Shown: positions 34,249 to 42,524 of the stretch, piece after piece
Numbering within the stretch: the first letter of the stretch is position 1
Layout: each line of letters begins with the position of its first letter
Assembly: GCF_902506095.1 (NCBI RefSeq)
Contig: NZ_LR733293.1
Location: 1,319,103 to 1,383,102, forward strand
DNA length: 64,000 nucleotides
Direction: 5' to 3'
Origin: Arthrobacter sp. 9AX
GTDB taxonomy: Bacteria > Actinomycetota > Actinomycetes > Actinomycetales > Micrococcaceae
Notes under the pieces: model-generated
What the model was told of the DNA's origin: nothing
Database searches by the model: none
What the model saw: the letters and a program-made list of their open reading frames with translations, nothing else
Program-made: the position numbers and the translations under genes

Positions 34249-35462
34249 GCCTCTTCCTTCGTCATCGGAGTTCCCGCGTTTGTGGTGGTGGCCAGCCAGG
34301 AGCGGATCTGCTCGCTGTGTTCGCCCAGGGCCGGCGGGGCAAGGTCGTAGCGCGGGGGCGTTGCAGAGAACGTGATGGGGTTGCGTACCCCGGGAACGGC
34401 TGCGGCACCCGCTCCAACCTGCACCACCGGGTTCAAGCCGAGTTTGCGGGCGTATTCGACACCCTGCCCGATCGTGTTGATCGGTCCATTGGGCACGCCG
34501 ACTTCATTCAGTTTTTCGAACCAGTAGGCCGCCGGCCGCGTTGTGAGGCGCTCGACCAGCAGAGGTCGCAGGTCCTCCCGGCAGGCGGTGCGGTCGGCGT
34601 TCTCCGCGAACCGGGGGTCATCAGCCAGTTCAGGTACGCCCAGAACGGAGCAGAGCTTGCGGAACTGCGCGTTGTTGCCTGCCGTAATGATCAAGTCATC
34701 GTCGGCGGTGGGCAAAGGCTCATATGGGAAGAGGCTGGGGTGGGCGTTGCCCATCCGGGCCGGTACGACCCCTCCCGCCACGTAGGCCGAGGTCTGGTTG
34801 ACCAGTCCGCTCATGGCCGAGGCCATGAGCGAGGTCTCAATGCTCTGGCCTTCGCCCGTGTGGTCCCGGTGCCGCAGCGCGGCGAGGATTCCGATGGCGG
34901 AATGCAGCCCGGCCATCACGTCAAAGACGCTGATGCCCGCCCGGTAGGCCGGTCCGTCCGGATCGCCTGTCAGACTCATCAGTCCGGACATCGCCTGCAC
35001 GATCAGGTCGTAACCGGGGAGCGAAGCTCCCTCCGCGGTGCCGAAGCCGCTGATCGAACAATAGACCACGGACTCGTTCCGCTCCTTCACCGATTCGTAA
35101 TCGAGCCCGAACCGCTTCAGTCCGCCGGGCTTGAAGTTTTCGATGACGACGTCGGCCCTGGCGGCCAGTGCCTGGGCGCAGGCCAGGTCGTCGTCGTCTT
35201 TGAAGTCCAGCACCACGGATTTCTTATTCCGGTTGATCGCCGCGTAGTAGGTCGAGACGCCGTCTTCCCGGACAGGGGGCTTCCATGAGCGTGTGTCGTC
35301 TCCGGCCGGGCTTTCGACCTTGATCACCTCCGCGCCGAGGTCTGCCAGCAGCATCGTCGCGTACGGGCCGGCCAGGATACGGGAGAAGTCGGCGACGATG
35401 ATTCCGTCGAGCGGACGCGGGCGGGGCGAGGCGTCCGCGGCGGGTCCTGGTGGGCTGATCAC
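34245..35462 (-). CDS. CaiB/BaiF (formyl-CoA transferase family) CoA transferase
   Basis: About 405 residues from the GTG at 35462 (behind AAAGGA); upstream frame is unlikely coding. The family start GIIVADFSRILAGPYATMLLADLGAEVIKVE is clear, with the nucleophilic Asp region of type III CoA transferases (LVNQTSA, GYDLIVQAMSGLMSLTG). It transfers CoA from one acid to another without ATP. First gene of the dioxygenase operon and translationally coupled to the lyase. It is divergent from the IclR gene. Confidence 0.88.
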   Translation of the reverse strand: MISPPGPAADASPRPRPLDGIIVADFSRILAGPYATMLLADLGAEVIKVESPAGDDTRSWKPPVREDGVSTYYAAINRNKKSVVLDFKDDDDLACAQALAARADVVIENFKPGGLKRFGLDYESVKERNESVVYCSISGFGTAEGASLPGYDLIVQAMSGLMSLTGDPDGPAYRAGISVFDVMAGLHSAIGILAALRHRDHTGEGQSIETSLMASAMSGLVNQTSAYVAGGVVPARMGNAHPSLFPYEPLPTADDDLIITAGNNAQFRKLCSVLGVPELADDPRFAENADRTACREDLRPLLVERLTTRPAAYWFEKLNEVGVPNGPINTIGQGVEYARKLGLNPVVQVGAGAAAVPGVRNPITFSATPPRYDLAPPALGEHSEQIRSWLATTTNAGTPMTKEEA

Positions 35463-35501
35463 GATGGGTCCTTTCGGGCTGTCGGACGGGCGGGAGCCGC
35501 T

Positions 35502-35530
35502 GTCCGCTAGGCGGACGGTTGTCCGCGGAT
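35502..35530. promoter_or_regulatory. Probable IclR operator between CoA transferase and iclR genes
   Basis: Perfect inverted repeat GTCCGC-TAG-GCGGAC at 35502-35516, followed by a second element TCCGCGGA at 35522-35529 reusing the GTCCGC half site. It lies between the divergent IclR gene and the dioxygenase operon start, so the IclR protein is the simplest ligand. The region also holds an AT-rich TTTATAGAAT that could serve as a -10 element. Confidence 0.55.
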
Positions 35531-35602
35531 CGGGAATGTTTATAGAATGGCGCCCGGAGGGGAAAGTGTCAAGCGTCACAAAAACCAAACCGAAGGAGCG
35601 CC

Positions 35603-36418
35603 ATGCCGCAGCGCGGGCAGGGACCCGATTTCATTGAGGCGCTGGCGCGCGGCCTTGACGTGCTGCGCTGTTTCTCGCCGGAACAGCCTCAACTGAGCCT
35701 GAGCCAGGTGGCGCAGGCCGCGGGTTTGGCGCGCCCGACCGCGCGCCGGGTACTGCTCACCCTCGAAGAGTTGGGTTATGTGCGGGCCAGTGGCGGAGCG
35801 CACATGCTGACGCCCAGAGTCCTGGAGCTCGGCATGGCCTACGTCGGGTCCCTCGGCCTCTGGGATATGGCACGGCCGCACATGGAGCGCCTGGTCGAGC
35901 AGACGGGGGAGTCCTCCTCCATGGCGCAGCTGGACGGTTCGGACATCGTGTACGTTGCACGCGTCGCGGTACCGAAGCTCATCGCCCTGCGCGTCGATAT
36001 CGGCACACGGTTCCCAGCCATGGTCACGTCCCAGGGCAAGGTGCTGCTGGCCGCGCTGCCGCCTGAGGCTGCGCTGAAGGTCCTTGCCGAACCATCGCGG
36101 TCCGGTCTGCCCGAAATCGGGAGAATGCCCGACAGCCGCGTGCTGGAAATCCTTGCCGCCGTGAGGGAACAGGGCTGGGCCCTGGCCGACGAGGAGCTGG
36201 CCCCCGGGGTCCGTTCCATCTCGGTCGGAGTGACCGACGGGGAAGGCGTGGTGCGCGCATCCATGAACGTGACCGTCCATGCCCAGCAGACCAGCATCGA
36301 AAAGCTCGTCAACGAATACCTGCCTCTGCTCCAGAACGCCGCCCGGGAGACCGGCGCGGACTGGGCCCGCTGGCAGTCCCGCCCGGTCAAGACGCTCAAT
36401 ACCGCTCCCCGGCCCTGA
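35603..36418 (+). CDS. IclR family transcriptional regulator
   Basis: 271 residues, ATG behind AAGGAG. The N-terminal winged helix holds LSLSQVAQAAGLARPTARRV (about 31-50). The C-terminal IclR effector domain has LVEQTGESSSMAQLDGSDIVYVARV and GWALADEELAPGVRSISVGV. Close to the PcaR/PobR group that controls aromatic acid degradation. It is divergent from the CoA transferase-LigAB operon and precedes the FAD hydroxylase, so it probably governs both. Confidence 0.9.
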   Translation: MPQRGQGPDFIEALARGLDVLRCFSPEQPQLSLSQVAQAAGLARPTARRVLLTLEELGYVRASGGAHMLTPRVLELGMAYVGSLGLWDMARPHMERLVEQTGESSSMAQLDGSDIVYVARVAVPKLIALRVDIGTRFPAMVTSQGKVLLAALPPEAALKVLAEPSRSGLPEIGRMPDSRVLEILAAVREQGWALADEELAPGVRSISVGVTDGEGVVRASMNVTVHAQQTSIEKLVNEYLPLLQNAARETGADWARWQSRPVKTLNTAPRP

Positions 36419-36670
36419 CGACGGCGACGGCGCGGGTACTCGAGCCACTAGCCCCGGAAACCCAGAAGATACTTCAGCAGGCCCGAGGCGTGGTGATCAC
36501 CCCGGTTCGGACGCCCTTCCTCGACACGCTTGGCTTGGTGCGCGGCCGGGCGGGAATTGGAACTTCGCCTTTTGACTAGGGAGCGCATAAGGGATAGCGG
36601 CGGGATCGAGACTCCGTGACTATGACAGGGATCACAGGCCGGACGGCCTGCAGCACAGTAAGGAGAGAGT

Positions 36671-38320
36671 ATGCCCCACTCAAGCGATCCCAGCGTTGTC
36701 ATCGTTGGAGCCGGCCCCACCGGACTCATCTTGGCCCACGAGCTACTGCGGCGGGGCGTATCTATCCGCCTGGTGGAGAAGCGGCGGGGCCCGTCCCACA
36801 CGACGCGCGCCATGACGGTCCACGCACGGTCAATGGAAATGTTCGACCACATCGGAGCAGCCCACCGGCTGGAGGAAGTCTGTTCGGAGTGCCCTGGGAA
36901 CATCTACCACTTCCCCGGTCGCGAGGAGGATGATCAGCCGCGTACGGACTACCGCAGCCTCCCTACCCGATACCCCTTCTACTACAAGATCAACCAGAAT
37001 GATTTCGAGCAGGTCCTGCGTGAGCACCTGCTCGCCGTCTATTCGGTGGTGCCCGAGTACCGAACCGAAGTCGTGGACATCGTGCCTGAAGGCGAGGGAG
37101 TCCGGGTCGATCTGGTGCTGCCGGACGGCGGGTCCGAGACGGTGCGGGCGGCCTGGGTTGTGGGCTGCGACGGCAAGCGCAGCATCGTCCGTGACCGTGC
37201 CCGTATCGCCTTCGAGGGCGAGGAGGTCGCGGCCATGGCGATGATGGACGTGCCGCTGAGCAACGTCACCTTCGACGACCGCTGGATGAACTACTTCTTC
37301 AACAAGGAACTGTTCATGAACTGCACCAAACTCCCGGGCAAGAACTGGCGCATCTACATGAGCGAGCCGACCGGGAACTATGTGCACATGCAGGATAAGA
37401 AGGCGTCGTTCCAGGAGGTCGCCGACAAGCTGGGGATCGGGATCCAGCTGGGCGAACCGGAATGGGCCACTGCCTGGCCTATCCTCAACCACATCGCCAG
37501 CAAGTACCGGAATGGCCGTCTCATCATCTGCGGCGACGCGTCCCACATCCACTCTCCTTCCGGGGGCCAGGGCATGAACGGCTGTATGCAGGACGCCTTC
37601 AACCTTGGGTGGAAGCTCGCTGCGGTCGTGAACGGCGACGCCGAGGAATCGATCCTCGACTCCTATGAAGCGGAGCGACGCCCAATCGGGGAACAGGTCA
37701 CGGCCGGTGCCATGGCCACGCACGAGATCGTCATGGGCTTCGGCATCGACCCCGAAGACCGCTACCACCTCACTCAGGAGCCCGGTTGGGAGCACGACAC
37801 CATCCGCCTGGTTTCGGGCCTGTCCCACAACTACCGCGAGGCCGTCAAGGTGCCCGACGGGCTGACGCCGGTGTCCGGCCCCAAGGCCGGAGACCGCGCC
37901 CCTGACGCGAGGCTTCTGGTGGAGCCGGCGAAGCGGCTTTACGATCTCTGCCGGCACCCGGGCTTCACCCTTGTCGCTGTTACCGGGGCGGGGCAGGACG
38001 CCGGCCAGACTGCTTCCGTGGCCGCGGAGGTACGCAGCCACCTCGAGCAACGTCATCCCGGGAAGGTACGTTGCCACCTGATCACCGACGGTGGCGACGA
38101 GACCGGGTTCGACTTCGACCACCGTAGCCCCGATGAAACCGGCGAGATCACCGACCGCTACGAGATTGGTACCGAGAGCCGGCTTATCCTCATCAGGCCC
38201 GACCTGTACGTGGGGGTGAGCTGCGTGCTTAACGATGCTCCCCTGATCGCCGAGTACCTCAACCAGTGGTTCCTCGCGAGTCCCGTGGCAATCGGCGGCA
38301 ACCCCATCGCGGTCTCCTGA
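36671..38320 (+). CDS. FAD-dependent aromatic hydroxylase (MhpA/PheA group)
   Basis: 549 residues, ATG behind AAGGAG. FAD motif VIVGAGPTGLILAHELLRRG at the start, the DG motif GCDGKRSIVRDRA, and the GD motif GDASHIHSPSGGQGMN. The C-terminal thioredoxin-like domain is present, matching the phenol/resorcinol/3-(3-hydroxyphenyl)propionate hydroxylase group. It adds a hydroxyl next to an existing one with NAD(P)H and oxygen, and so could make the diol for LigAB. Followed by an SDR. The 252 bases upstream contain no recognisable gene. Confidence 0.9.
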   Translation: MPHSSDPSVVIVGAGPTGLILAHELLRRGVSIRLVEKRRGPSHTTRAMTVHARSMEMFDHIGAAHRLEEVCSECPGNIYHFPGREEDDQPRTDYRSLPTRYPFYYKINQNDFEQVLREHLLAVYSVVPEYRTEVVDIVPEGEGVRVDLVLPDGGSETVRAAWVVGCDGKRSIVRDRARIAFEGEEVAAMAMMDVPLSNVTFDDRWMNYFFNKELFMNCTKLPGKNWRIYMSEPTGNYVHMQDKKASFQEVADKLGIGIQLGEPEWATAWPILNHIASKYRNGRLIICGDASHIHSPSGGQGMNGCMQDAFNLGWKLAAVVNGDAEESILDSYEAERRPIGEQVTAGAMATHEIVMGFGIDPEDRYHLTQEPGWEHDTIRLVSGLSHNYREAVKVPDGLTPVSGPKAGDRAPDARLLVEPAKRLYDLCRHPGFTLVAVTGAGQDAGQTASVAAEVRSHLEQRHPGKVRCHLITDGGDETGFDFDHRSPDETGEITDRYEIGTESRLILIRPDLYVGVSCVLNDAPLIAEYLNQWFLASPVAIGGNPIAVS

Positions 38321-38369
38321 CGCCGGCCACCAGCAAACTCTTCTATTCGCACCAAGGAGTACTTACGAA

Positions 38370-39116
38370 ATGACTGACATGAACGGCAAAGTCGCCATGC
38401 TTACCGGGGCAGCGCGAGGCATCGGGGCGGCGGCCGCCCAATCCTTTGTCCAGCGCGGCGCGAGCGTGGTCATCTGCGATGTGCTGGCTGATGACGCCCG
38501 GGCCACCGTGGAAGCCCTGAAAGCGGCAGGCGGCAAAGCAGACTTTGTCCTGACAGACGTGTCCGACCCCGATTCGGTCAAGGCTGCGGTCGAACACACA
38601 GTCTCGACGTTCGGGCGCCTCGACTACGCCCTGAATAACGCCGGGATCTTTCAGGCGGCGCCTCTGGCCGAGCTCGAGGTTGAGGACTGGCAGCGGGTGG
38701 TCAACGTCAACCTCTCCGGTGTCTTCTACTGCCTCAAATTCCAGCTGCAGCACATGCTCGAGGCCGGTTCAGGGGCGATCGTCAACACCGCCTCGGTGTG
38801 GAGCTACGCCGCTTCAGGCGGACAGACAGCGTACGTCGCCACCAAGCATGGAGTCGTCGGGCTGACGAAGAACGCCGCCCTCGATCACGGCGGAAGTGGT
38901 GTCCGGATCAACGCCATCGCCCCGGGACCGATCGAGACGCCGATGACGGCCGGTGTCCCGGAGGAGGTGATGGCAAAGATCATCGGACGAACCTCCTCGA
39001 ACCGCTACGGCCAACCCGAAGAGGTGGCGCGTGCTGCTACTTGGTTGTGCTCGGAGGAGGCCTCCTACGTGAACGGATCCGTTCTCTCGGTCGACGGAGG
39101 CTGGCTCGCCAGCTAG
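38370..39116 (+). CDS. SDR family oxidoreductase
   Basis: 248 residues. The NAD-binding motif TGAARGIGAAAA is at about 13-24, NNAG follows, and the active-site YVATK has Y155 and K159. The C-terminal YVNGSVLSVDGGW is the FabG-like end. It probably dehydrogenates a diol or keto acid in the aromatic pathway. It lies 49 bp after the hydroxylase and before a hairpin, so it ends that operon. Confidence 0.88.
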   Translation: MTDMNGKVAMLTGAARGIGAAAAQSFVQRGASVVICDVLADDARATVEALKAAGGKADFVLTDVSDPDSVKAAVEHTVSTFGRLDYALNNAGIFQAAPLAELEVEDWQRVVNVNLSGVFYCLKFQLQHMLEAGSGAIVNTASVWSYAASGGQTAYVATKHGVVGLTKNAALDHGGSGVRINAIAPGPIETPMTAGVPEEVMAKIIGRTSSNRYGQPEEVARAATWLCSEEASYVNGSVLSVDGGWLAS

Positions 39117-39125
39117 GGACGCCCT

Positions 39126-39167
39126 GAATGTCTGCTGGCTCCATCCGAGAAAGGCCAGCAGACATTC
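39126..39167. terminator. Hairpin after the hydroxylase-SDR operon
   Basis: Perfect 14-bp stem GAATGTCTGCTGGC / GCCAGCAGACATTC with a 14-base loop, starting 9 bases after the SDR stop. No T run follows, so it may be a processing or Rho-related stem. Confidence 0.6.
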
Positions 39168-39242
39168 ACGCGCAGACACGGGTCTGCTAACTTCCACTAA
39201 CAATATTCCAGGTCTCAAGCACTTTGGAGGTGATTCCGGCTG

Positions 39243-40208
39243 ATGCTGTCCAGCCCATTGAAGCGCCAGACAGTTCTCTCGTCCGGAGACGTCGAGGAAC
39301 TGACCCAGGTTGGGGCAGAGCTGTTCTCTCCCCACCGCCTGCAGTACCACGGACGCAACGCTCGGCTCAGTGCCGCGCCTATGGGTGACGCCTCGTTGAT
39401 CTGCATGCAGTACCGCGGTGAGTCGTCGGTGGCTACCACCGAAGTGTTGGGCTATTACGCCGTCCACCTGCCGGTGATCGGCCGCGGAGCGGTTCAGTTC
39501 GCCCGGGAACAGATCGCCACCGGTCCCCGCCACGGCGTGGTTTTCAACCCGGAGGACCAGCCAACGATGCGCTGGTCGGCCGACATGTGCCAACTCGCCT
39601 TACGGATACCGAGAAGCGCGGTCCTCCTCCACGTCGGGATGCTCACCGGCCGGCCCGTGGACCGCCGCCTGGAGTTCACCCATCAGTCAAGCTACTCACC
39701 TGACTGGGCCGGCGCGCTACACACCATGGCGGGAATCGTCGACAAGCACCACGCCGAAGCTTTACCGGAGCAATTGTGCTCGCGGCTGCTGGACATGTTC
39801 CTGACCGCCCTGGTCCTCACCCAGCCCAACACTTGGACGTCGCAGCTTTTCGCCGAGGCGCCCGCCTCGGCGCCCAGGACGGTCGCCCGGGCGATCGAAT
39901 TGATCGAGGCCGCACCCGAGGCGGACTGGACTCTCGCCCGCCTGGCCGCGGAAGCCGGGGTGAGCGCCCGGTCTTTGCAGGCAGGCTTCCAACGACAGAA
40001 AGGGCTCTCACCCATGATCTACCTTCGGGATGCTCGTCTCCGCCTCGCCCATCGCCGGCTGATGGACCCTACATACGGGTCTGCGTCGATCACCCAGATC
40101 GCCACGGACTCGGGCTTCCACCACCTAGGCCGGTTCGCGGCCGAGTACCAACGCAAATACGGAGTGAAACCCTCCCACGTCCGCCGGGCGGTCCGAACGC
40201 TGTCCTGA
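39243..40208 (+). CDS. AraC family transcriptional regulator
   Basis: 321 residues, start behind GGAGGTGA. An N-terminal AraC_binding_2-like domain (LGYYAVHLPVIGRGAVQFAREQI) precedes a two-helix AraC domain: WTLARLAAEAGVSARSLQAGF and ITQIATDSGFHHLGRFAAEY. The size and layout match NphR/FeaR-type activators of aromatic hydroxylase genes. It probably activates the FAD hydroxylase-SDR operon. Its 3' end meets a terminator shared with the minus-strand ABM gene. Confidence 0.88.
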   Translation: MLSSPLKRQTVLSSGDVEELTQVGAELFSPHRLQYHGRNARLSAAPMGDASLICMQYRGESSVATTEVLGYYAVHLPVIGRGAVQFAREQIATGPRHGVVFNPEDQPTMRWSADMCQLALRIPRSAVLLHVGMLTGRPVDRRLEFTHQSSYSPDWAGALHTMAGIVDKHHAEALPEQLCSRLLDMFLTALVLTQPNTWTSQLFAEAPASAPRTVARAIELIEAAPEADWTLARLAAEAGVSARSLQAGFQRQKGLSPMIYLRDARLRLAHRRLMDPTYGSASITQIATDSGFHHLGRFAAEYQRKYGVKPSHVRRAVRTLS

Positions 40209-40264
40209 CGCGAATCGCCCCGCCCGGCAAGCCCCCCCCTGGCACAGGTTCACCGGGGAGGGGT

Positions 40265-40296
40265 GCCCCGCCGGCATCCTGCGCTGCCGGCGGGGC
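40265..40296. terminator. Bidirectional hairpin between araC-type and ABM genes
   Basis: Perfect 12-bp stem GCCCCGCCGGCA / TGCCGGCGGGGC with an 8-base loop, between two convergent stops. Confidence 0.7.
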
Positions 40297-40302
40297 GCAG
40301 GG

Positions 40303-40623
40303 CTACCCCTCGACCGCGAGCTCGCCGAGCTTTGACCACCCGTCCACCTTGACGTTGACGATGTCCGGAGTCCGGGCCAGGTACGCCGGCAGCTCGGCCG
40401 TCGCCCGCTTGAAATGCTCCGACTGCACGTGCGCGCCCCCGGCCTCGTCATCGCGGAACGCCTCGATCAGGACGTAGGTGTTGGGGTCGGCCAGGGAACG
40501 GGCCCACTCGAAGAACAGGCAGCCCTCCTCGGCGTTTGTGTTCTCAGTGAAGTCCCGGGAAATCTCCGGCCACGCGTCGGCGTGCTCCGGCTTCACCGGG
40601 AATTTGGCGGTAATAAAAATCAT
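40303..40623 (-). CDS. Putative quinol monooxygenase (ABM domain)
   Basis: 106 residues, ATG behind GAGG. The dimeric alpha/beta barrel pattern MIFITAKFPVKPEH, TENTNAEEGCLFFEWARS and VLIEAFRDDEAGGAHVQSEHF matches YgiN-type antibiotic biosynthesis monooxygenases. It may oxidise quinols formed from aromatic intermediates. Located 49 bp from the alcohol dehydrogenase on the same strand, probably the last gene of that operon. Confidence 0.87.
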   Translation of the reverse strand: MIFITAKFPVKPEHADAWPEISRDFTENTNAEEGCLFFEWARSLADPNTYVLIEAFRDDEAGGAHVQSEHFKRATAELPAYLARTPDIVNVKVDGWSKLGELAVEG

Positions 40624-40671
40624 CAGTTTTCCTCTAAATAAAGCTTCGTGCGGGCTGGGGCGAAACGGGTA

Positions 40672-41706
40672 TCAGGGCACCAGGATGGCGCGGCCGCGGA
40701 CCTTGCCGGCGTCCAGGTCGCTGATCGCCTGCTGGAAATCGTCCAGCTTGTACTTCTGGGTGTGCAGCGTGACGGCGCCGCGGGCAGCGAGCGACATGAG
40801 GTCCTGCAGGTCGTTGTAGGACCCCACGAGGTTGCCGATGATGTTGATCTCGGAGGAGATGATGTCGATGGTGGGCACGGTGATGTCCTCGCCGTAGCCC
40901 ACCACGAAGTAGTCGCCCGCCTCCCGCAGCATCGCAATGCCCTCGGACGTCGCACCGCCCTCGCCCACGAAGTCGATCAGCACCTCGGCGCCGTTGCCGC
41001 CGGTGAGGGCGCGCACCTGTTCCACCTGCGAGCCGTCCGCAAGGACCCCCACATCGGCACCGATGGACTTCGCCAGCTCCAGGGCGGCCGGGTTGCGGTC
41101 CACCACGATGATCCGGCTCGGCGTGAGGGCCTTCAGCACCTGGATCCCGATGTGGCCCAGCCCGCCGGCGCCGATCACCACGCAGTTGTCCCGCGGCGTC
41201 AGCCGCTTGGCCGCTTTCGCCGCGGCGTGATAGGCCGTCAGGCCCGCATCCGCCAGGGCCGCCACGTCCGCAGGTTCCAACGAGTCGTCGATTTTCACCA
41301 CCGACCGGGCGGAGGTGAGGAGGTACTCGGCGTACCCGCCGTGCGTGTCGATACCCGGGAACTTGCTGCTCTCGCAGTGCACGTCGTCGCCGGAGCGGCA
41401 GGCGCGGCACAGGCCGCAGGTGATCAGCGGGTGCAGGATCACCTTGTCGCCCTCCTTGACGTTGGTGACCGCGCTTCCGACGGCGTGCACCCACCCCGCG
41501 TTCTCGTGCCCGATGGTGTAGGGCAGCTGCACCTGGGACTTTTCGGCCCACTGGCCCTCGAGGATGTGCAGGTCTGTCCGGCACACGCCGGCGCCGCCGA
41601 TCCGGACCACGACGTCCCAGGCCCCGGCCACTTCCGGTATGGGTGCCTCGGTCATCTTCAGGCCTTCGTGGTAGCCAACCACCTGGATGGCTCGCATGGT
41701 GTTCAT
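40672..41706 (-). CDS. Zinc-dependent NAD(P) alcohol dehydrogenase (propane/acetol operon type)
   Basis: 344 residues. Catalytic zinc Cys in GAGVCRTDLH and the GHENAGWVH His-Glu pair; structural zinc CGLCRACRSGDDVHC; nucleotide motif VIGAGGLGHIGIQ. The gene order amidohydrolase-DUF59-ADH matches the tail of the actinobacterial mimABCD/prmABCD operons. It should oxidise the alcohol formed by a monooxygenase. Its start overlaps the DUF59 stop (ATGA). Confidence 0.88.
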   Translation of the reverse strand: MNTMRAIQVVGYHEGLKMTEAPIPEVAGAWDVVVRIGGAGVCRTDLHILEGQWAEKSQVQLPYTIGHENAGWVHAVGSAVTNVKEGDKVILHPLITCGLCRACRSGDDVHCESSKFPGIDTHGGYAEYLLTSARSVVKIDDSLEPADVAALADAGLTAYHAAAKAAKRLTPRDNCVVIGAGGLGHIGIQVLKALTPSRIIVVDRNPAALELAKSIGADVGVLADGSQVEQVRALTGGNGAEVLIDFVGEGGATSEGIAMLREAGDYFVVGYGEDITVPTIDIISSEINIIGNLVGSYNDLQDLMSLAARGAVTLHTQKYKLDDFQQAISDLDAGKVRGRAILVP

Positions 41707-42524
41707 GGGTGGATCTCCTTGACTGTGAACGGAAGCAGGTGGTGATGGTCGGCAGCCTCGGCTCCCTCGGGCCGGTCTGTCTGGTCGGCGCCGGAGCCGG
41801 CGTAGCGTGTGCGCAGCAGGCCGCGGCAGAAGTGGGCATTGCCGTCAATGGAAATGCGCGTGGAACGGGCCCGGCGCAACGCCATCGGCACGTTGTCCGG
41901 TGGGTAGGAAATGCCGTCGTGGTCAACGAGGACGACGGCGGCCGGTTCCGTCGGCAGCCCAAGCGCCGTCCGCCGTCGTACTAAAGCGTCCTTGCTCCGG
42001 CCGGCGGGAAGGTCACCCAGCCGCACTGTCCCGACGCTTTCTTCTGCCAGCGTGGCATCGGCGCGCAGCAGTTCGGTAAGGCAGCGCTCCATCGCGGCGG
42101 TGTGCGCTTTGCGGCGGAACGTCCACCGCAGCTCCTCCAGGCTGTGCTCGGCTTCCTGGCCGAAGGTGCCGCGGTATCCGGCGTCGGCCGCGAGGCCGGC
42201 GTTGATCAGGGCGGAGTCGTGGTGGTCATCGAGCTCAACCACTACCGCCGCCACCCCAGGCAGAGCCGAGATCACGTCCTTGCTGTCGGCCGCCATCAGG
42301 TAGGCGAAGTTCGGCGAGCAGAATGACGTGGGCAGCCGCAGGTGCACGGTCACCACGGCGCCGGCAAGGGAACGGGTGATCTCGAGGGAACGGACGAAGC
42401 CCAGATCCGTGATGGGCTCGTCCAGCTCCGGATCCAGCACGGCCCCCAGCGCCTGGCGGACGTCCTCGGCTGTCACCGACACGTCCCGGCGCCGGAGGGT
42501 GCGCTCCGTCAATGCCGCCGTCAT
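41703..42524 (-). CDS. DUF59/MIP18-type metal-sulfur cluster assembly protein with extended C-terminus
   Basis: 273 residues. Residues about 18-100 form the DUF59 domain (AVLDPELDEPITDLGFVRSLEI then SFCSPNFAYLMAADSK). The remaining 170 residues are specific to the homologues found in binuclear-iron monooxygenase operons. DUF59 proteins help insert iron or assemble Fe-S clusters; here the client would be a di-iron oxygenase, but none is encoded nearby. It is coupled by overlaps to both neighbours. Confidence 0.85.
   Translation of the reverse strand: MTAALTERTLRRRDVSVTAEDVRQALGAVLDPELDEPITDLGFVRSLEITRSLAGAVVTVHLRLPTSFCSPNFAYLMAADSKDVISALPGVAAVVVELDDHHDSALINAGLAADAGYRGTFGQEAEHSLEELRWTFRRKAHTAAMERCLTELLRADATLAEESVGTVRLGDLPAGRSKDALVRRRTALGLPTEPAAVVLVDHDGISYPPDNVPMALRRARSTRISIDGNAHFCRGLLRTRYAGSGADQTDRPEGAEAADHHHLLPFTVKEIHP

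Noticed and set aside
36419..36670. Possible small gene or gene remnant before the FAD hydroxylase
   Set aside because: A 50-codon open stretch continues from the IclR gene's end but has no start signal or recognisable motif.
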